Assembly (NCBI GenBank): GCA_003427395.1
Contig: BFEA01000331.1
Coordinates: 121,501-148,034 of the forward strand
DNA: 26,534 nt
Direction: 5' to 3'
Origin: Chara braunii
Taxonomy: Eukaryota; Streptophyta; Charophyceae; Charales; Characeae
Position 1 is the first letter of the stretch. Every line of letters starts with the position of its first letter. The translations under genes and the position numbers were made by a program. The notes below the pieces were generated by a model, which was given only the letters and a program-made list of their open reading frames with translations, did not search any database and was not told the origin of the DNA. Of the stretch, positions 18,051 through 26,013 are shown piece after piece.

Positions 18051-18769
18051 AGCAGAGAGAGGTGGAAGCAGCAACTCCTTCCACCAGTGTTGATTCACTT
18101 TCTGATGAAGCTGAATCTTCACATTCTCTCGCTGGTTCTATTTCCGGAGTTGCATCTTCAGGGTCCTTCACTTTTGAGGACTCTGAGTTGGATGAGACGT
18201 AGGAGGAGGATGAGTCTCAGAGTCTTGTTGATCTCTTCCTATCCTTGCAGGAAAGAAAGAAGCACAAATCATACCTCATCCTGCATCGACCCTCCATCTT
18301 GGGAGCCAAGTTAGGGCTCTTGGACTGTGGGGCTACTCGCAATTTTATGTCTCCCGAGACAGTCAGCAGGTTGCACTTGGACCAAAGATTAGTAAAACTG
18401 CAACAGCCTATTGAGGTTCGCATTGGCGACTCATCCACAATCCGGATCACAACTGTTGTCAAGGGTCTTCCTGTGACTTTTGACAAGCAGGGAGAAATCA
18501 GGCATCGCCTGAATTTTTATGTGTTCCCAGGTGTCCCCTTTGACCTTGTGTTCTCTATGCAGTGGCTTAGTGCCACCAATCCTAGGATCGACTGGTGGAT
18601 CCCTAGGGTTGAGCTACCTAACCGGGATGGGGTCTATCGCCCTTGTTTGCTTGCTGGTGAGTATCATCCGGCCAGTAGCTGTTTTTGCATGCGTGCTCGC
18701 AGCTTCTTGCGTCTTTCATGCCAGACTGACCACACCCGTCTGTTTGTGGCTTATGTCAAATTAGACTGA
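18051..18769 (+). pseudogene. Aspartic protease region of the plus-strand element
   Basis: After a frameshift at the A run near 18,040-18,046, the frame runs through an acidic Ser/Glu linker, one TAG (18,200-18,202), and then the protease core GAKLGLLDCGATRNFMSPET. The active-site triad is D-C-G (18,323-18,331) in place of the usual D-S/T-G. Downstream are VRIGDSSTIRI and VPFDLVFSMQWL, which match the flap and the C-terminal LG.xW-type block of such proteases. It ends with TGA at 18,767-18,769, just before the RT frame, which is shifted by one. Confidence 0.75.
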
Positions 18770-18770
18770 T

Positions 18771-19565
18771 GTGGAGATTTCTCCCTGTCCCCCTCAAATT
18801 CAGCAGGTCGTTGACCGGTTCTCAGATCTTATGCAGGAGCCTACAGGACTTGTCCATGTGCAGACCAAACATAAGATTGAGCTCCGGCCTGGTTCGGTCC
18901 CTCCCAAGGGCCGAGTCTACAGGATGTCCCTTGCTGAACTTGACGCTCTCAGGAAACAGTTGGAGACCCTGACCAGTGAAGGATGGATTTCATTTGGCAC
19001 ATCTGAGTTTGGGGCACCAGTCCTCTTTGTTCCAAAGGGGAATGGTGAGTTCAAAATGTGTGTGGACTACAGGGGTCTCAACAAGATCACGAGGAAGTCC
19101 ACAGAGCCTCTTCCTCGTATTGATGATATGTTGGATATGGTGCAGGGCTGCACTATTTTTAGCAAGGTCGACCTCAAATCTGGCTATCACCAGATTGAGA
19201 TGGCCGAAGGCGATGTCCACAAGACAACCTTCAAGACCAAGTATGGTACTTATGAGTACCTGGTCATGCCAATCGATCTTTGCAATGCCCCAGGCACCTT
19301 CCAAACAGAGATGCACCACATACTCGGGCCTTACCTCGACAAGTTCGTAGTTGTCTACCTGGATGATATCCTGGTATTTAGTCGTTCTGTTCAGGAACAT
19401 GCGCAGCATCTGGCTCTGGTCCTTCAGGCCTTACATGATAACCAGTATAAGATTAACAGGGAGAAGTCCTCTTTTGGAGTTCCCTCTGTGGTCTATCTAG
19501 GTCATGTCATTTCTGGAGAGGGGTTGGCTCATGAGGCAACGAAAGTTGTTGTCGTTTATGACTAG
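18771..19565 (+). pseudogene. Ty3/gypsy reverse transcriptase, full domain in one frame
   Basis: The 264-codon frame carries all RT blocks in order: VYRMSLAELDALRKQL, GAPVLFVPKGNGEFKMCVDY, PLPRIDDML, KVDLKSGYHQ with the first catalytic Asp at residue 134, FKTKYGTYEYLVMP, CNAPGTFQ, and VVVYLDDILVFS with YLDD at residues 196-199, then YLGHVISGEG. The usual FG after VMP is replaced by ID, which may harm the fold. The frame ends in TAG at 19,563-19,565, where the family normally has Trp, and continues in the same frame as the connection and RNase H domain. Confidence 0.92.
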
Positions 19566-20150
19566 CAAAATCCTGTTAACATTTGTGATGTCCGGTCTTT
19601 TTTGGGTCTTGCATCTTACTACAGGAAGTTCATTAAGAACTCCTCCATTGCAGCACCCCTGACTGACCTCACAAAGAAAGACACTTTTGTTTGGACATCA
19701 GAGTGTCAGGAGGCTTTCACACGTCTCAAGGAGGCCTTGATTCGTGCCCCTGTTCTGAAGTTACCTGACCCTACCTTGCCTTTTGTGCTCACCACTGATG
19801 CTAGTCAGTATGGTGTAGGGGCGGTACTTAGCAGGACGATGGGAATGGTCTGCAGCCTGTCGAGTATATGAGCAAGAAGATGAAGACTAAGAAGTTGCAG
19901 GACTCTACCTATGAGAAAGAGCTTTATGCTCTTGTGTCAGCGCTCAAGGATTGGAAGCACTTCCTCCTATCCAGGCACTTCAAGATCTTTTCAGATCACT
20001 CCACCCTTTAGTGGATGAAGTCCCAGGGAGAATTGAATGATAAGCTTGCCCGCTATATTCAGTTCATGGATTTGTTTGTCTTTGATCTGAAGCACAAGAA
20101 GGGCTGCTACAATCGTGTAGCAAATGCCCTTTCTCGTACGCCTGACGCTC
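19566..20150 (+). pseudogene. RNase H domain of the plus-strand element
   Basis: It continues from RT with VRSFLGLASYYRKFI, then PFVLTTDASQYGVGAVLS. A frameshift near 19,830 moves the reading to another frame: LQPVEYMSKKM, STYEKELYALVSALKDW, FKIFSDHSTL, a TAG at 20,009-20,011 where Gln is usual before WMKS, and VANALSRTPD. The Asp, Glu and Asp residues of the RNase H active site (TTDAS, YEKEL, SDHS) are all present, unlike in the minus-strand element. The domain removes RNA from the RNA-DNA hybrid during reverse transcription. Confidence 0.88.
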
Positions 20151-21695
20151 TCTTTCTTATCTCCTTCACTCACTCTTTTGGAGAGAAGACTCGTCAGACC
20201 AATTCTCGTTTGCTGCCCCGGGATCCGATTTTCGGGCCTATAGTGAGGAATATCCAGGATGATCCTACCTCTGAACCAGGATATACTCTGGTTTTAGATC
20301 TTCTGTATACTTGCAGCAGAGGTGAGGAACGTTTGTGCATTCCCCAGAACTGCAAGTTGAAAACATTGCTAATGTCAGAGTGTCATGATGCTCGTGGTCA
20401 CTTTGGTGCCCTTAAATCGTATGCAGCCCTGTCGCAGCGCTCCTTCTGGAAGGAGATGAGGAGTGACATGTTGCATTATGTGGAAACCTGTGAGTTATGC
20501 CAAAGGAACAAGGCAGTAGGACGACCTCCCCTTGGCCTACTTAAACCATTACCTATCCCTGAAGCACCTGCACAGTCAGTGTCTATTGACTTTACTGATC
20601 TGGGTAGGACCACACCTCGTGGACGCGTCAGGTTATGGTATGTGTGGATCGGTTTTCCAAATATGCAGAGTTCATCCCCTTACCAGCCGAGGCTCGTGTT
20701 GCAGCCGTTCAGGTGGCGTTCGCTGACAGGTGGGTCACACATCATGGACCACCCACCTCTATAGTCAGTGACCGAGATCCTAGATTTCGCAGCAATGAAT
20801 GGCAATCCTACTGTAGGGATTACCTTCATTCCCGGCTGGATATGACATCTGGTCGTCATCCCGAAGCCAATGGTCAGGCTGAAGTGATGAACCAGATTTT
20901 GTTTCAGTTGCTGCGTCATGTGATCAGTCCAGATCAGCAGGATTGGGATCTCCATTTGGGTCGTGCACAGCTTGTGTATAACACTTTTGTACACTCCTCT
21001 ACCGGCTTCACTCCCTGCCGGTTACACTGGGGTCGTGAGCCACGACAGCCTCTTGATGATGTCATCGATAAGGCTACCCCCACATTGACGCCTGGAACTG
21101 CAGAGTTCACCAGACGTTACCGTGTGGACATTGAATGCGTCCGTGCCAGCCTGCTTAAAGCCCAAAAGGCTATGATCCAGCAGGCTACTAATCGCATAGG
21201 TGACTGGGTGTGGGCACTCAGTTCTGAGTTGTCAGGAGAGGAGGACATTCACCTAAGTTGCTGCCAAGATACATGGGTCCATGGCAGGTCTTAAAAACAG
21301 TGGGAGCTGATCCTTTTGGACCATCCTATATAGTGGATGTCCCTCTGCATCTACAAACTTGCCCTGTCTTTCATGCATCTAAGTTGTTGCCATTTACATC
21401 AGTTGATGCATTCCCAGACAGGCCCCCTTAGTTTGGTCCCCCGATCCCTGGCAAGGGATATGAGGTGGAATCAATTGAGGATGAGTTAGGTACAGGCCCA
21501 GACAATGAGTACCTTGTGAAGTTCTCCTATCAGCCGCATACTGAAGATCGTTGGTTTACTCGCAAGGAACTTCTTAAAAACGCAAAGTCTGTTGTCCTTA
21601 AGTATGAGGCAGCACAAAAGGGCTCTTCAACGCTCTGCACGCCTACGCCCCTAGCTCGGAGGTCCTCGCTCCGGGGGAGGGTAGGTCTGCAATGA
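20151..21695 (+). pseudogene. Integrase and chromodomain-like C terminus of the plus-strand element (copy 1)
   Basis: The HHCC finger (ECHDARGHFG, CELCQRNK) is followed by the catalytic core: SIDFTDLG, VSDRDPRF, HPEANGQAEVMNQ, so D, D and E are all present. A one-base loss near 20,627, visible against copy 2, shifts the frame within the core. A further shift near 21,240 precedes the GPY/F motif RYMGPWQVLKTVGADPFG. The C terminus has the chromodomain-like EYLVKFSYQPHTEDRWFTRKELL. TAG at 21,429-21,431 stands where copy 2 has CAG (22,906-22,908). A 21-bp in-frame deletion near 21,190 removes residues that copy 2 retains. The order gag-PR-RT-RH-IN-chromo identifies a chromovirus-type Ty3/gypsy element. 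Confidence 0.9.
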
Positions 21696-21896
21696 CTTGC
21701 TGGTTCCAGTCGTTTGTAGCCTCTCTCGTCGAGGCTGTACCATAAGTAGGATAGATTCGTAACTTTTCTTTGGCTGAGGGTTAACCGAGAGACCTACCTG
21801 TAGGGAAAATTTTTGAGGGACATATCTGTAAATTCGGGAAAACACAGGCCCGTACTAACTAATAGTACCTACAACTACCCTAACTGCAAATAGCAG
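21671..21896 (+). mobile_element. Polypurine tract and truncated start of the 3' LTR (copy 1)
   Basis: The purine-rich CCGGGGGAGGGTAGGTC (21,671-21,687) is followed by TGCAATGACTTG at 21,688, the same arrangement as at 23,170. The LTR continues with accgagagacctacctg and gagggacatatctg until about 21,896, where it breaks off. There it is joined to the middle of a second integrase. Confidence 0.7.
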
Positions 21897-23136
21897 GTCG
21901 CGCTTCTTCTGAAAGGAGATGAGGAGTGACATGCTGCATTATGTAGAAACCTGTGAGTTATGCCAAAGGAACAAGGTTGTACGTCGACCTCCCCTTGGCC
22001 TACTCAAACCACTACCTATCCCAGATGCACCTGCACAGTTAGTGTCGATTGATTTTATTGACTTGGGTAGGACCACACCTCGTGGTATGCGTCAGGTTAT
22101 GGTATGTGTGGACCGGTTTTCTAAATACGCAGAGTTCATCCCCTTACCAGCTGAGGCTCGCGTTCTGGCCGTTCAAGCGACATTTGCTGACAGGTGGGTT
22201 ACACATCATGGACCACCCACCTCTATCGTCAGTGACCGAGATCCTCGTTTCTGCAGCAATGAATGGCAATCCTACTGCAGGGATTATCTTCATTCCATAT
22301 TGGATATGACATCTGGTCGTCACCCTGAAGCCAATGGACAGGCTGAAGTGATGAACCAGATTCTGTTCCAATTGCTACGTCCTGTGATGAGTCTAGATCA
22401 GCAGGACTGGGATCTCCATTTGGGTCGTGCACAACTTGTGTATAACACGTCTGTACACTCCTCTACTAGCTTCACACCCTACCGGTTGCACTGTGGTCGT
22501 GAGCCACGACAGCCTCTTGATGATATCATCGATAAGGCTACCCGTACGCTGACACTTGGAACTGCATAGTTCACCAGGCGTTACCGTGTGGACACAGAGC
22601 GCACCCGTGCCAACCTGCTGAAAGCCCGAAAGGGTATGATTCAGCAAGCTAACAAGCACAGACGTCCTTCTACTATTCGCACAGGTGACTGGGTGTGGGT
22701 ACTCAGTTCTGTGTTGTCGCGAGAAGAGGACATTTCGCCTAAGCTGTTGCCACGATAAATGGGTCCATGGCAGGTCTTAGATACAGTGGGAGCTGATCCA
22801 TTTGGACCATCCTATACAGTGGATGTCCCTCTGCATCTACACACCTGCCATGCATCTAAGATGTTGTCGTTCATGCCAGCTGATGCATTCCCAGACAGGC
22901 CTCCTCAGTTCGGTCCCCCTATCCCTGGTAAAGGATATGAGGTAGAATCTGTGGAGGATGAGTCAGGTACAAGTCCAGATAAGGAGTACCTTATGAAGTT
23001 CTTGTACCAGCCGCATACTGAGGACTGCTGGTTTACTCGCAAGGAACTTCTGAAGACTGCAAAGTCAGTTATCCTAAAATATGAGGCAGCACAGAAGGGA
23101 GTATCCCTTCGGCGCTCTGCACGCCTACGCCCCTAA
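21897..23136 (+). pseudogene. Second integrase-chromodomain fragment of the same family (copy 2)
   Basis: Homology with copy 1 starts at about 21,897, inside the integrase finger region (just before MRSDMLHYVETCELCQRNK). It runs in one frame to a natural TAA at 23,134-23,136. Catalytic blocks SIDFIDLG, VSDRDPRF and HPEANGQAEVMNQ are intact. Only two stops interrupt it: TAG at 22,567 (GAG in copy 1) and TAA at 22,756 (TAC in copy 1). It has no frameshifts. It lacks nine bases (three residues) near 22,850 that copy 1 has. It ends SLRRSARLRP after the chromodomain-like segment. It is a separate element with its own mutations, not a fresh duplicate of copy 1. Everything upstream of the finger is missing. 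Confidence 0.9.
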
Positions 23137-23260
23137 CTTGAAGGTCCTCGCTCCGGGGGAGGGTAGGTCTGCAATGACTTGTTGTTTTCTGGTTGCCTGT
23201 AGCCTCTCTCTGTCAAGGCTGTATTATAGGTAGGATAGATTCGTAATTTTGTTTGGCTGA

Positions 23261-23606
23261 GGGCTAACCGAGAGACCTACCTGTGAGGGAAATTCGTGAG
23301 GGACATATCTGCAAATTCGGGAAAAATGCAGGCCCGGTACTAACAGAATTCCCTACAGCTACCCTAACTGCGAATAGCTGGCCCGGGCTACCCCTAGGAC
23401 AGACAGGCCCTAAGCTGTCTCTTATACACATCTAGATGTGTATAAGAGACAGGGGTTAACCGAGAGACCTACCTGTGAGGGAAATTCGTGAGGGACATAT
23501 CTGCAAATTCGGGAAAAATGCAGGCCCGGTACTAACAGAATTCCCTACAGCTACCCTAACTGCGAATAGCTGGCCCGGGCTACCCCTAGGACAGACAGGC
23601 CCTAAG
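23261..23606. repeat. 154-bp direct duplication around an adapter
   Basis: Bases 23,261-23,414 recur at 23,453-23,606 with a single difference (C at 23,264, T at 23,456). The copies abut the adapter on both sides, so the duplication is best read as two reads or contig ends wrongly joined, not as biology. Confidence 0.9.
23415..23452. other. Nextera mate-pair junction adapter left in the assembly
   Basis: The 38 bases are the Tn5 mosaic end CTGTCTCTTATACACATCT followed directly by its reverse complement AGATGTGTATAAGAGACAG. This is exactly the circularisation junction of Illumina Nextera mate-pair libraries. It is technical sequence. Confidence 0.98.
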
Positions 23607-24058
23607 GGCCTATTCTGATAGACGGTCCTATAGCCTACAGCCGGGTCCGGTAGAGGCCGAGAGGCCGAAACAGAAACGGTACCGGTTGGTCAGTCAGTCC
23701 GGTCTAGGTCGAGTCTAGGCTAGGTTAGTCTATAGATAGAATGGGCACATCGGTTCAGGGCTTTTGGCAGTTGGTACCGAGTACATCGCTGCTGCCCTAC
23801 ACGTGAGCCGGAAGTGGTGACGGTTCAGCGTGGAAGGAGACAGGAATAGCCAGACCTTCGGAGCGCTGACCATAGCTGGGACCTGCACTGTACTCTGCCA
23901 GCACGTAGGGGCTGACAGAGGTCTGGGCTATCGAGGTCTGCTGGAGGCGAGAGAGGTTGGTGACCTGCTGGACCCTCCTCCGGAGTGGGGTTTCCAGGGT
24001 GGTGATGCTGCAGCCATAGCTGCAGCTTCCTTCTCAAAGGTCATCTTGTCAGGGTTTG

Positions 24059-24241
24059 GTGGCGCTGCTGCAGACCTCCACCCGGGAAGTCTTCCGACAC
24101 TCCGTCATCATCAGATACTGTGGCGCTGGTCTTCTTCTTCATCTTCTGAGTGGCGCTTGGCCTCAGAGGCCTGTTTCAGGGTGGCGCTTCCCTTTGGAGG
24201 CTGTATCTGGGTGGCGCTGGATGTTTCAGGGGCTCAGGGGT
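24059..24241. repeat. Minisatellite with 30-bp period built on GTGGCGCT
   Basis: The octamer GTGGCGCT occurs at 24,059, 24,120, 24,150, 24,181 and 24,211, with steps of 61, 30, 31 and 30 bp. The first step is a double one, with a decayed unit inside. Sequence between the octamers varies (CTTC-rich or GAGGC-rich). Its place upstream of the poly(A) signal in an LTR would suit a U3 enhancer array. Confidence 0.75.
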
Positions 24242-24274
24242 GTTACAAGTGGCTAATCAGGGTTGGGGAGTGAA

Positions 24275-24298
24275 GCGCTGCTCATTTCTGAGCAGCGC
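24275..24298. other. Perfect 10-bp stem, 4-base loop hairpin in the LTR
   Basis: The arms GCGCTGCTCA and TGAGCAGCGC enclose TTTC. It lies 45 bp before the poly(A) signal AATAAA, where RNA structure could affect end formation. No homologous copy is available in the window to test whether the pairing is conserved. Confidence 0.7.
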
Positions 24299-24342
24299 AC
24301 TGTACCACTGAAGTTATCCTGACAATTCGAGACTCTGAGTTT

Positions 24343-24348
24343 AATAAA
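24343..24348 (+). terminator. AATAAA polyadenylation signal of the LTR
   Basis: AATAAA in an AT-rich context, followed by GT-rich sequence (cagtgtgtaactgggtttgg), as expected of a cleavage and polyadenylation site at the end of the R region. Confidence 0.5.
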
Positions 24349-24557
24349 CAGTGTGTAACTGGGTTTGGACTATCATCGTTTCATTGTTTCCTGGATGTGA
24401 TCTGCTCGGCTTTTCTTTATGACTGGTTGTGAGGATTGAGTGGAGTGAATTGCACTTTCAGTGTACCCTGTCATATCGCATGGTCAAGTCTTCCGCTGTG
24501 TTTATCTCTCCCTGTGCGGTGTGATACTCCTACCCTCTCCCCTTCCTTCTGTGTATG

Positions 24558-24665
24558 TATGGGCATACTTGAAAGTCTATGTGAGTGAGTGTTGGTCTCC
24601 TGACAGCAAACTATGGGCATACCTGGAAGTCTATGTGAGTGAGTGCTGGTCTTCAGGCAACAGAT
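24558..24665. repeat. 54-bp tandem duplication
   Basis: Two units, 24,558-24,611 and 24,612-24,665, share tatgggcatac and aagtctatgtgagtgagtg and most of the following ctggtct words. The 3' halves have diverged. Confidence 0.85.
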
Positions 24666-24740
24666 AACCAGAATTATAACACAGTAATCCTTCGGACAGT
24701 CTTCGAAGAGAAGTTGATTCCTCTGCTTGCAAAAACTCTT

Positions 24741-24960
24741 TCCGTAGCTCAGTTGGTCGAGCACCGGTCAGTTATGCACCTTTGCAGCTTTTAGGGTGTG
24801 GGTTCGAATCTTCAAGCCTGCACTCTGGTGCGCCGTACTGAATATTGGTATTCTGCAATATTCATCGTTGTGGCTTAGGGTGTGGGTTCGAATCTTCGGC
24901 CCTGCATTCCGGTGTAATATTCTGAATATTGATATTGTGGATTCCATGTGCAGAGCTTAG
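24741..24960 (+). mobile_element. tRNA-derived SINE-like element with duplicated B box
   Basis: TAGCTCAGTTGG (24,745-24,756) is a perfect RNA polymerase III A box, followed by a D-arm pairing (GCTC..GAGC). GGTTCGAATC (24,801-24,810) is a B box. The surrounding acceptor and T stems do not pair, so it is not a working tRNA. The segment from ttagggtgtgggttcgaatcttc to gaatattg.tatt is repeated 84 bp downstream, giving a second B box at 24,885-24,894. This is the structure of a decayed tRNA-headed SINE. Confidence 0.6.
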
Positions 24961-24984
24961 GGCCATTTGCACAACTGTGTTTGC

Positions 24985-25165
24985 ACTGTAGCCCAGATGG
25001 AGCGGGTGCCTGCGTGTTCACTTCCACAGGTTGCGGGTTGGAGCGTTGCCATGCCCGGTGGGTTACCTGTGGCGCATGCTGTAGGCCAGGCGTTAGACCT
25101 CGAAATACACCCGTTCTTCGGAGACACAGGTTGCAGGTTTGATCCCTGCCATGCACGAGTGGATG
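24985..25165 (+). mobile_element. Two further tRNA-like modules in tandem
   Basis: Module 1 has an A-box-like TAGCCCAGATGG (24,989-25,000) and a weak B box GGTTGGAGCG (25,036-25,045). Module 2 has a degenerate A box at 25,070-25,081, an anticodon-loop-like CTCGAAA (25,099-25,105), a variable-arm-like ccgttcttcgg and a good B box GGTTTGATCCC (25,136-25,146). This pattern fits a tRNA-Ser(CGA)-type ancestor. Both modules end in cacaggttgc.ggtt.ga.c..tgccatgc, so they share an origin. Neither folds as a functional tRNA. Confidence 0.5.
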
Positions 25166-25275
25166 CTTAGGGGCAGGCTGCATCCAAAGGGGCCTAATAT
25201 TAAGGAAACAATGTTGGCGCGATGGATATCCAGCAAAGTTGGACTGGCATCGAAAGGCCTGGAAGGCGTTTCCAA

Positions 25276-25990
25276 CTTTTAAGAGGCAAAACGCAAAAAC
25301 GATGTGTCCTTTTTTTTTTTTTTTTTTTTCAAATTTCAATCACACACCTCTAGAACTCTAGCAGACTTGGGACAGGCTCCTGTCTATTGATGGGGAGCAT
25401 CACCTTGCTGGAAATCGGGTCCCCTTTGAGGGGCAAAACACACAATTTCCCATAGACATTCCGCAAATTTGGACTGGCATCCCAAGGGCCCTCAAATAAC
25501 TTCCAATCCTTGATTGGCAAAACGCAAAATTCTGCACCTTCGAGGGACGAAACACAAATTTTCCCGTAGATATCTGATGGGAATTTGGGAAATTGCAACC
25601 AGCGTAGCGAGGGCGTAGCCGTGCAAGGGTTCCCTTTGAGGGGCAAAACACACAATTTCCCATAGACATTCCGCAAATTTGGACTGGCATCCCAAGGGCT
25701 CTCAAATAACTTCCAATCCTTGATTGGCAAAACGCAAAATTCTGCACCTTCGAGGGACGAAACACAAACTTTCCCATAGATATCTGATGGGAATTTGGGA
25801 AATTCCAACCAGCGTAGCGAGGGCGTAGCCGTGTAAGGCATTTCCTATCTTTGAGTGGAGAAACGCGAAGGGAATTTGGGAAATTCCAACCAGCGTAGCG
25901 AGGGCGTAGCCACGTAAAGCATTTCCTATCTTTGAGTGGAGAAACTCGAAATGCTCTTGCATCTTTGAAGGGCGGGAAAAACACAAAACT
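25276..25990. repeat. Modular repeat array: ten copies of a motif of about 22 bp within 210-bp and 81-bp units
   Basis: The motif CTTTGAGGGGCAAAACACAA and its variants occur near 25,276, 25,424, 25,509, 25,538, 25,634, 25,719, 25,748, 25,849, 25,930 and 25,963. A 210-bp unit (25,421-25,630) is almost exactly repeated at 25,631-25,840. An 81-bp unit containing ccaaccagcgtagcgagggc follows twice. Both periods are multiples of three, so a minus-strand frame (26,308-25,400) stays open and repeats peptides such as GKFVFRPSKVQNFAFCQSRI and GNCVFCPSKGT. No known domain is apparent, and the frame's N-terminal part runs into the LTR at 26,014, which argues against a real gene. Confidence 0.75.
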
Positions 25991-26013
25991 TTGCCATGAA
26001 ATTTTCACAGAAA

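Larger units (their letters stand above)
23170..24474 (+). mobile_element. 3' LTR following copy 2, interrupted by an assembly artefact
   Basis: The LTR starts TGCAATGACTTG after GGGGGAGGGTAGGTC. It contains a minisatellite at 24,059-24,241, a 10-bp stem hairpin at 24,275-24,298 and AATAAA at 24,343. The proposed end is the CA at about 24,474, which is uncertain. An adapter and a 154-bp duplication (23,261-23,606) inflate its length by 192 bp. A 147-codon frame at 23,830-24,273 is Gly/Ala/Ser-rich, spans the minisatellite and is probably not coding. Confidence 0.6.

Noticed and set aside
16471-22758. Reassignment of TAG to glutamine, as in some ulvophyte green algae
   Set aside because: The same elements also carry TGA at arginine positions, frameshifts, and a TAG at a glutamate and at a tryptophan position. 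Decay with C-to-T bias explains more. Checking host genes for in-frame TAG would settle it.
23415-23452. A natural 38-bp palindrome or Tn5-like insertion end
   Set aside because: It equals the commercial mosaic-end junction exactly and sits between duplicated flanks.
24741-24825. Functional tRNA gene
   Set aside because: A and B boxes are good, but acceptor and T stems do not pair and the anticodon arm cannot be formed.
25276-25990. CRISPR-like array (short repeats with unequal spacers)
   Set aside because: Spacing varies widely, the spacers themselves repeat within the 210-bp units, and the genome is eukaryotic.
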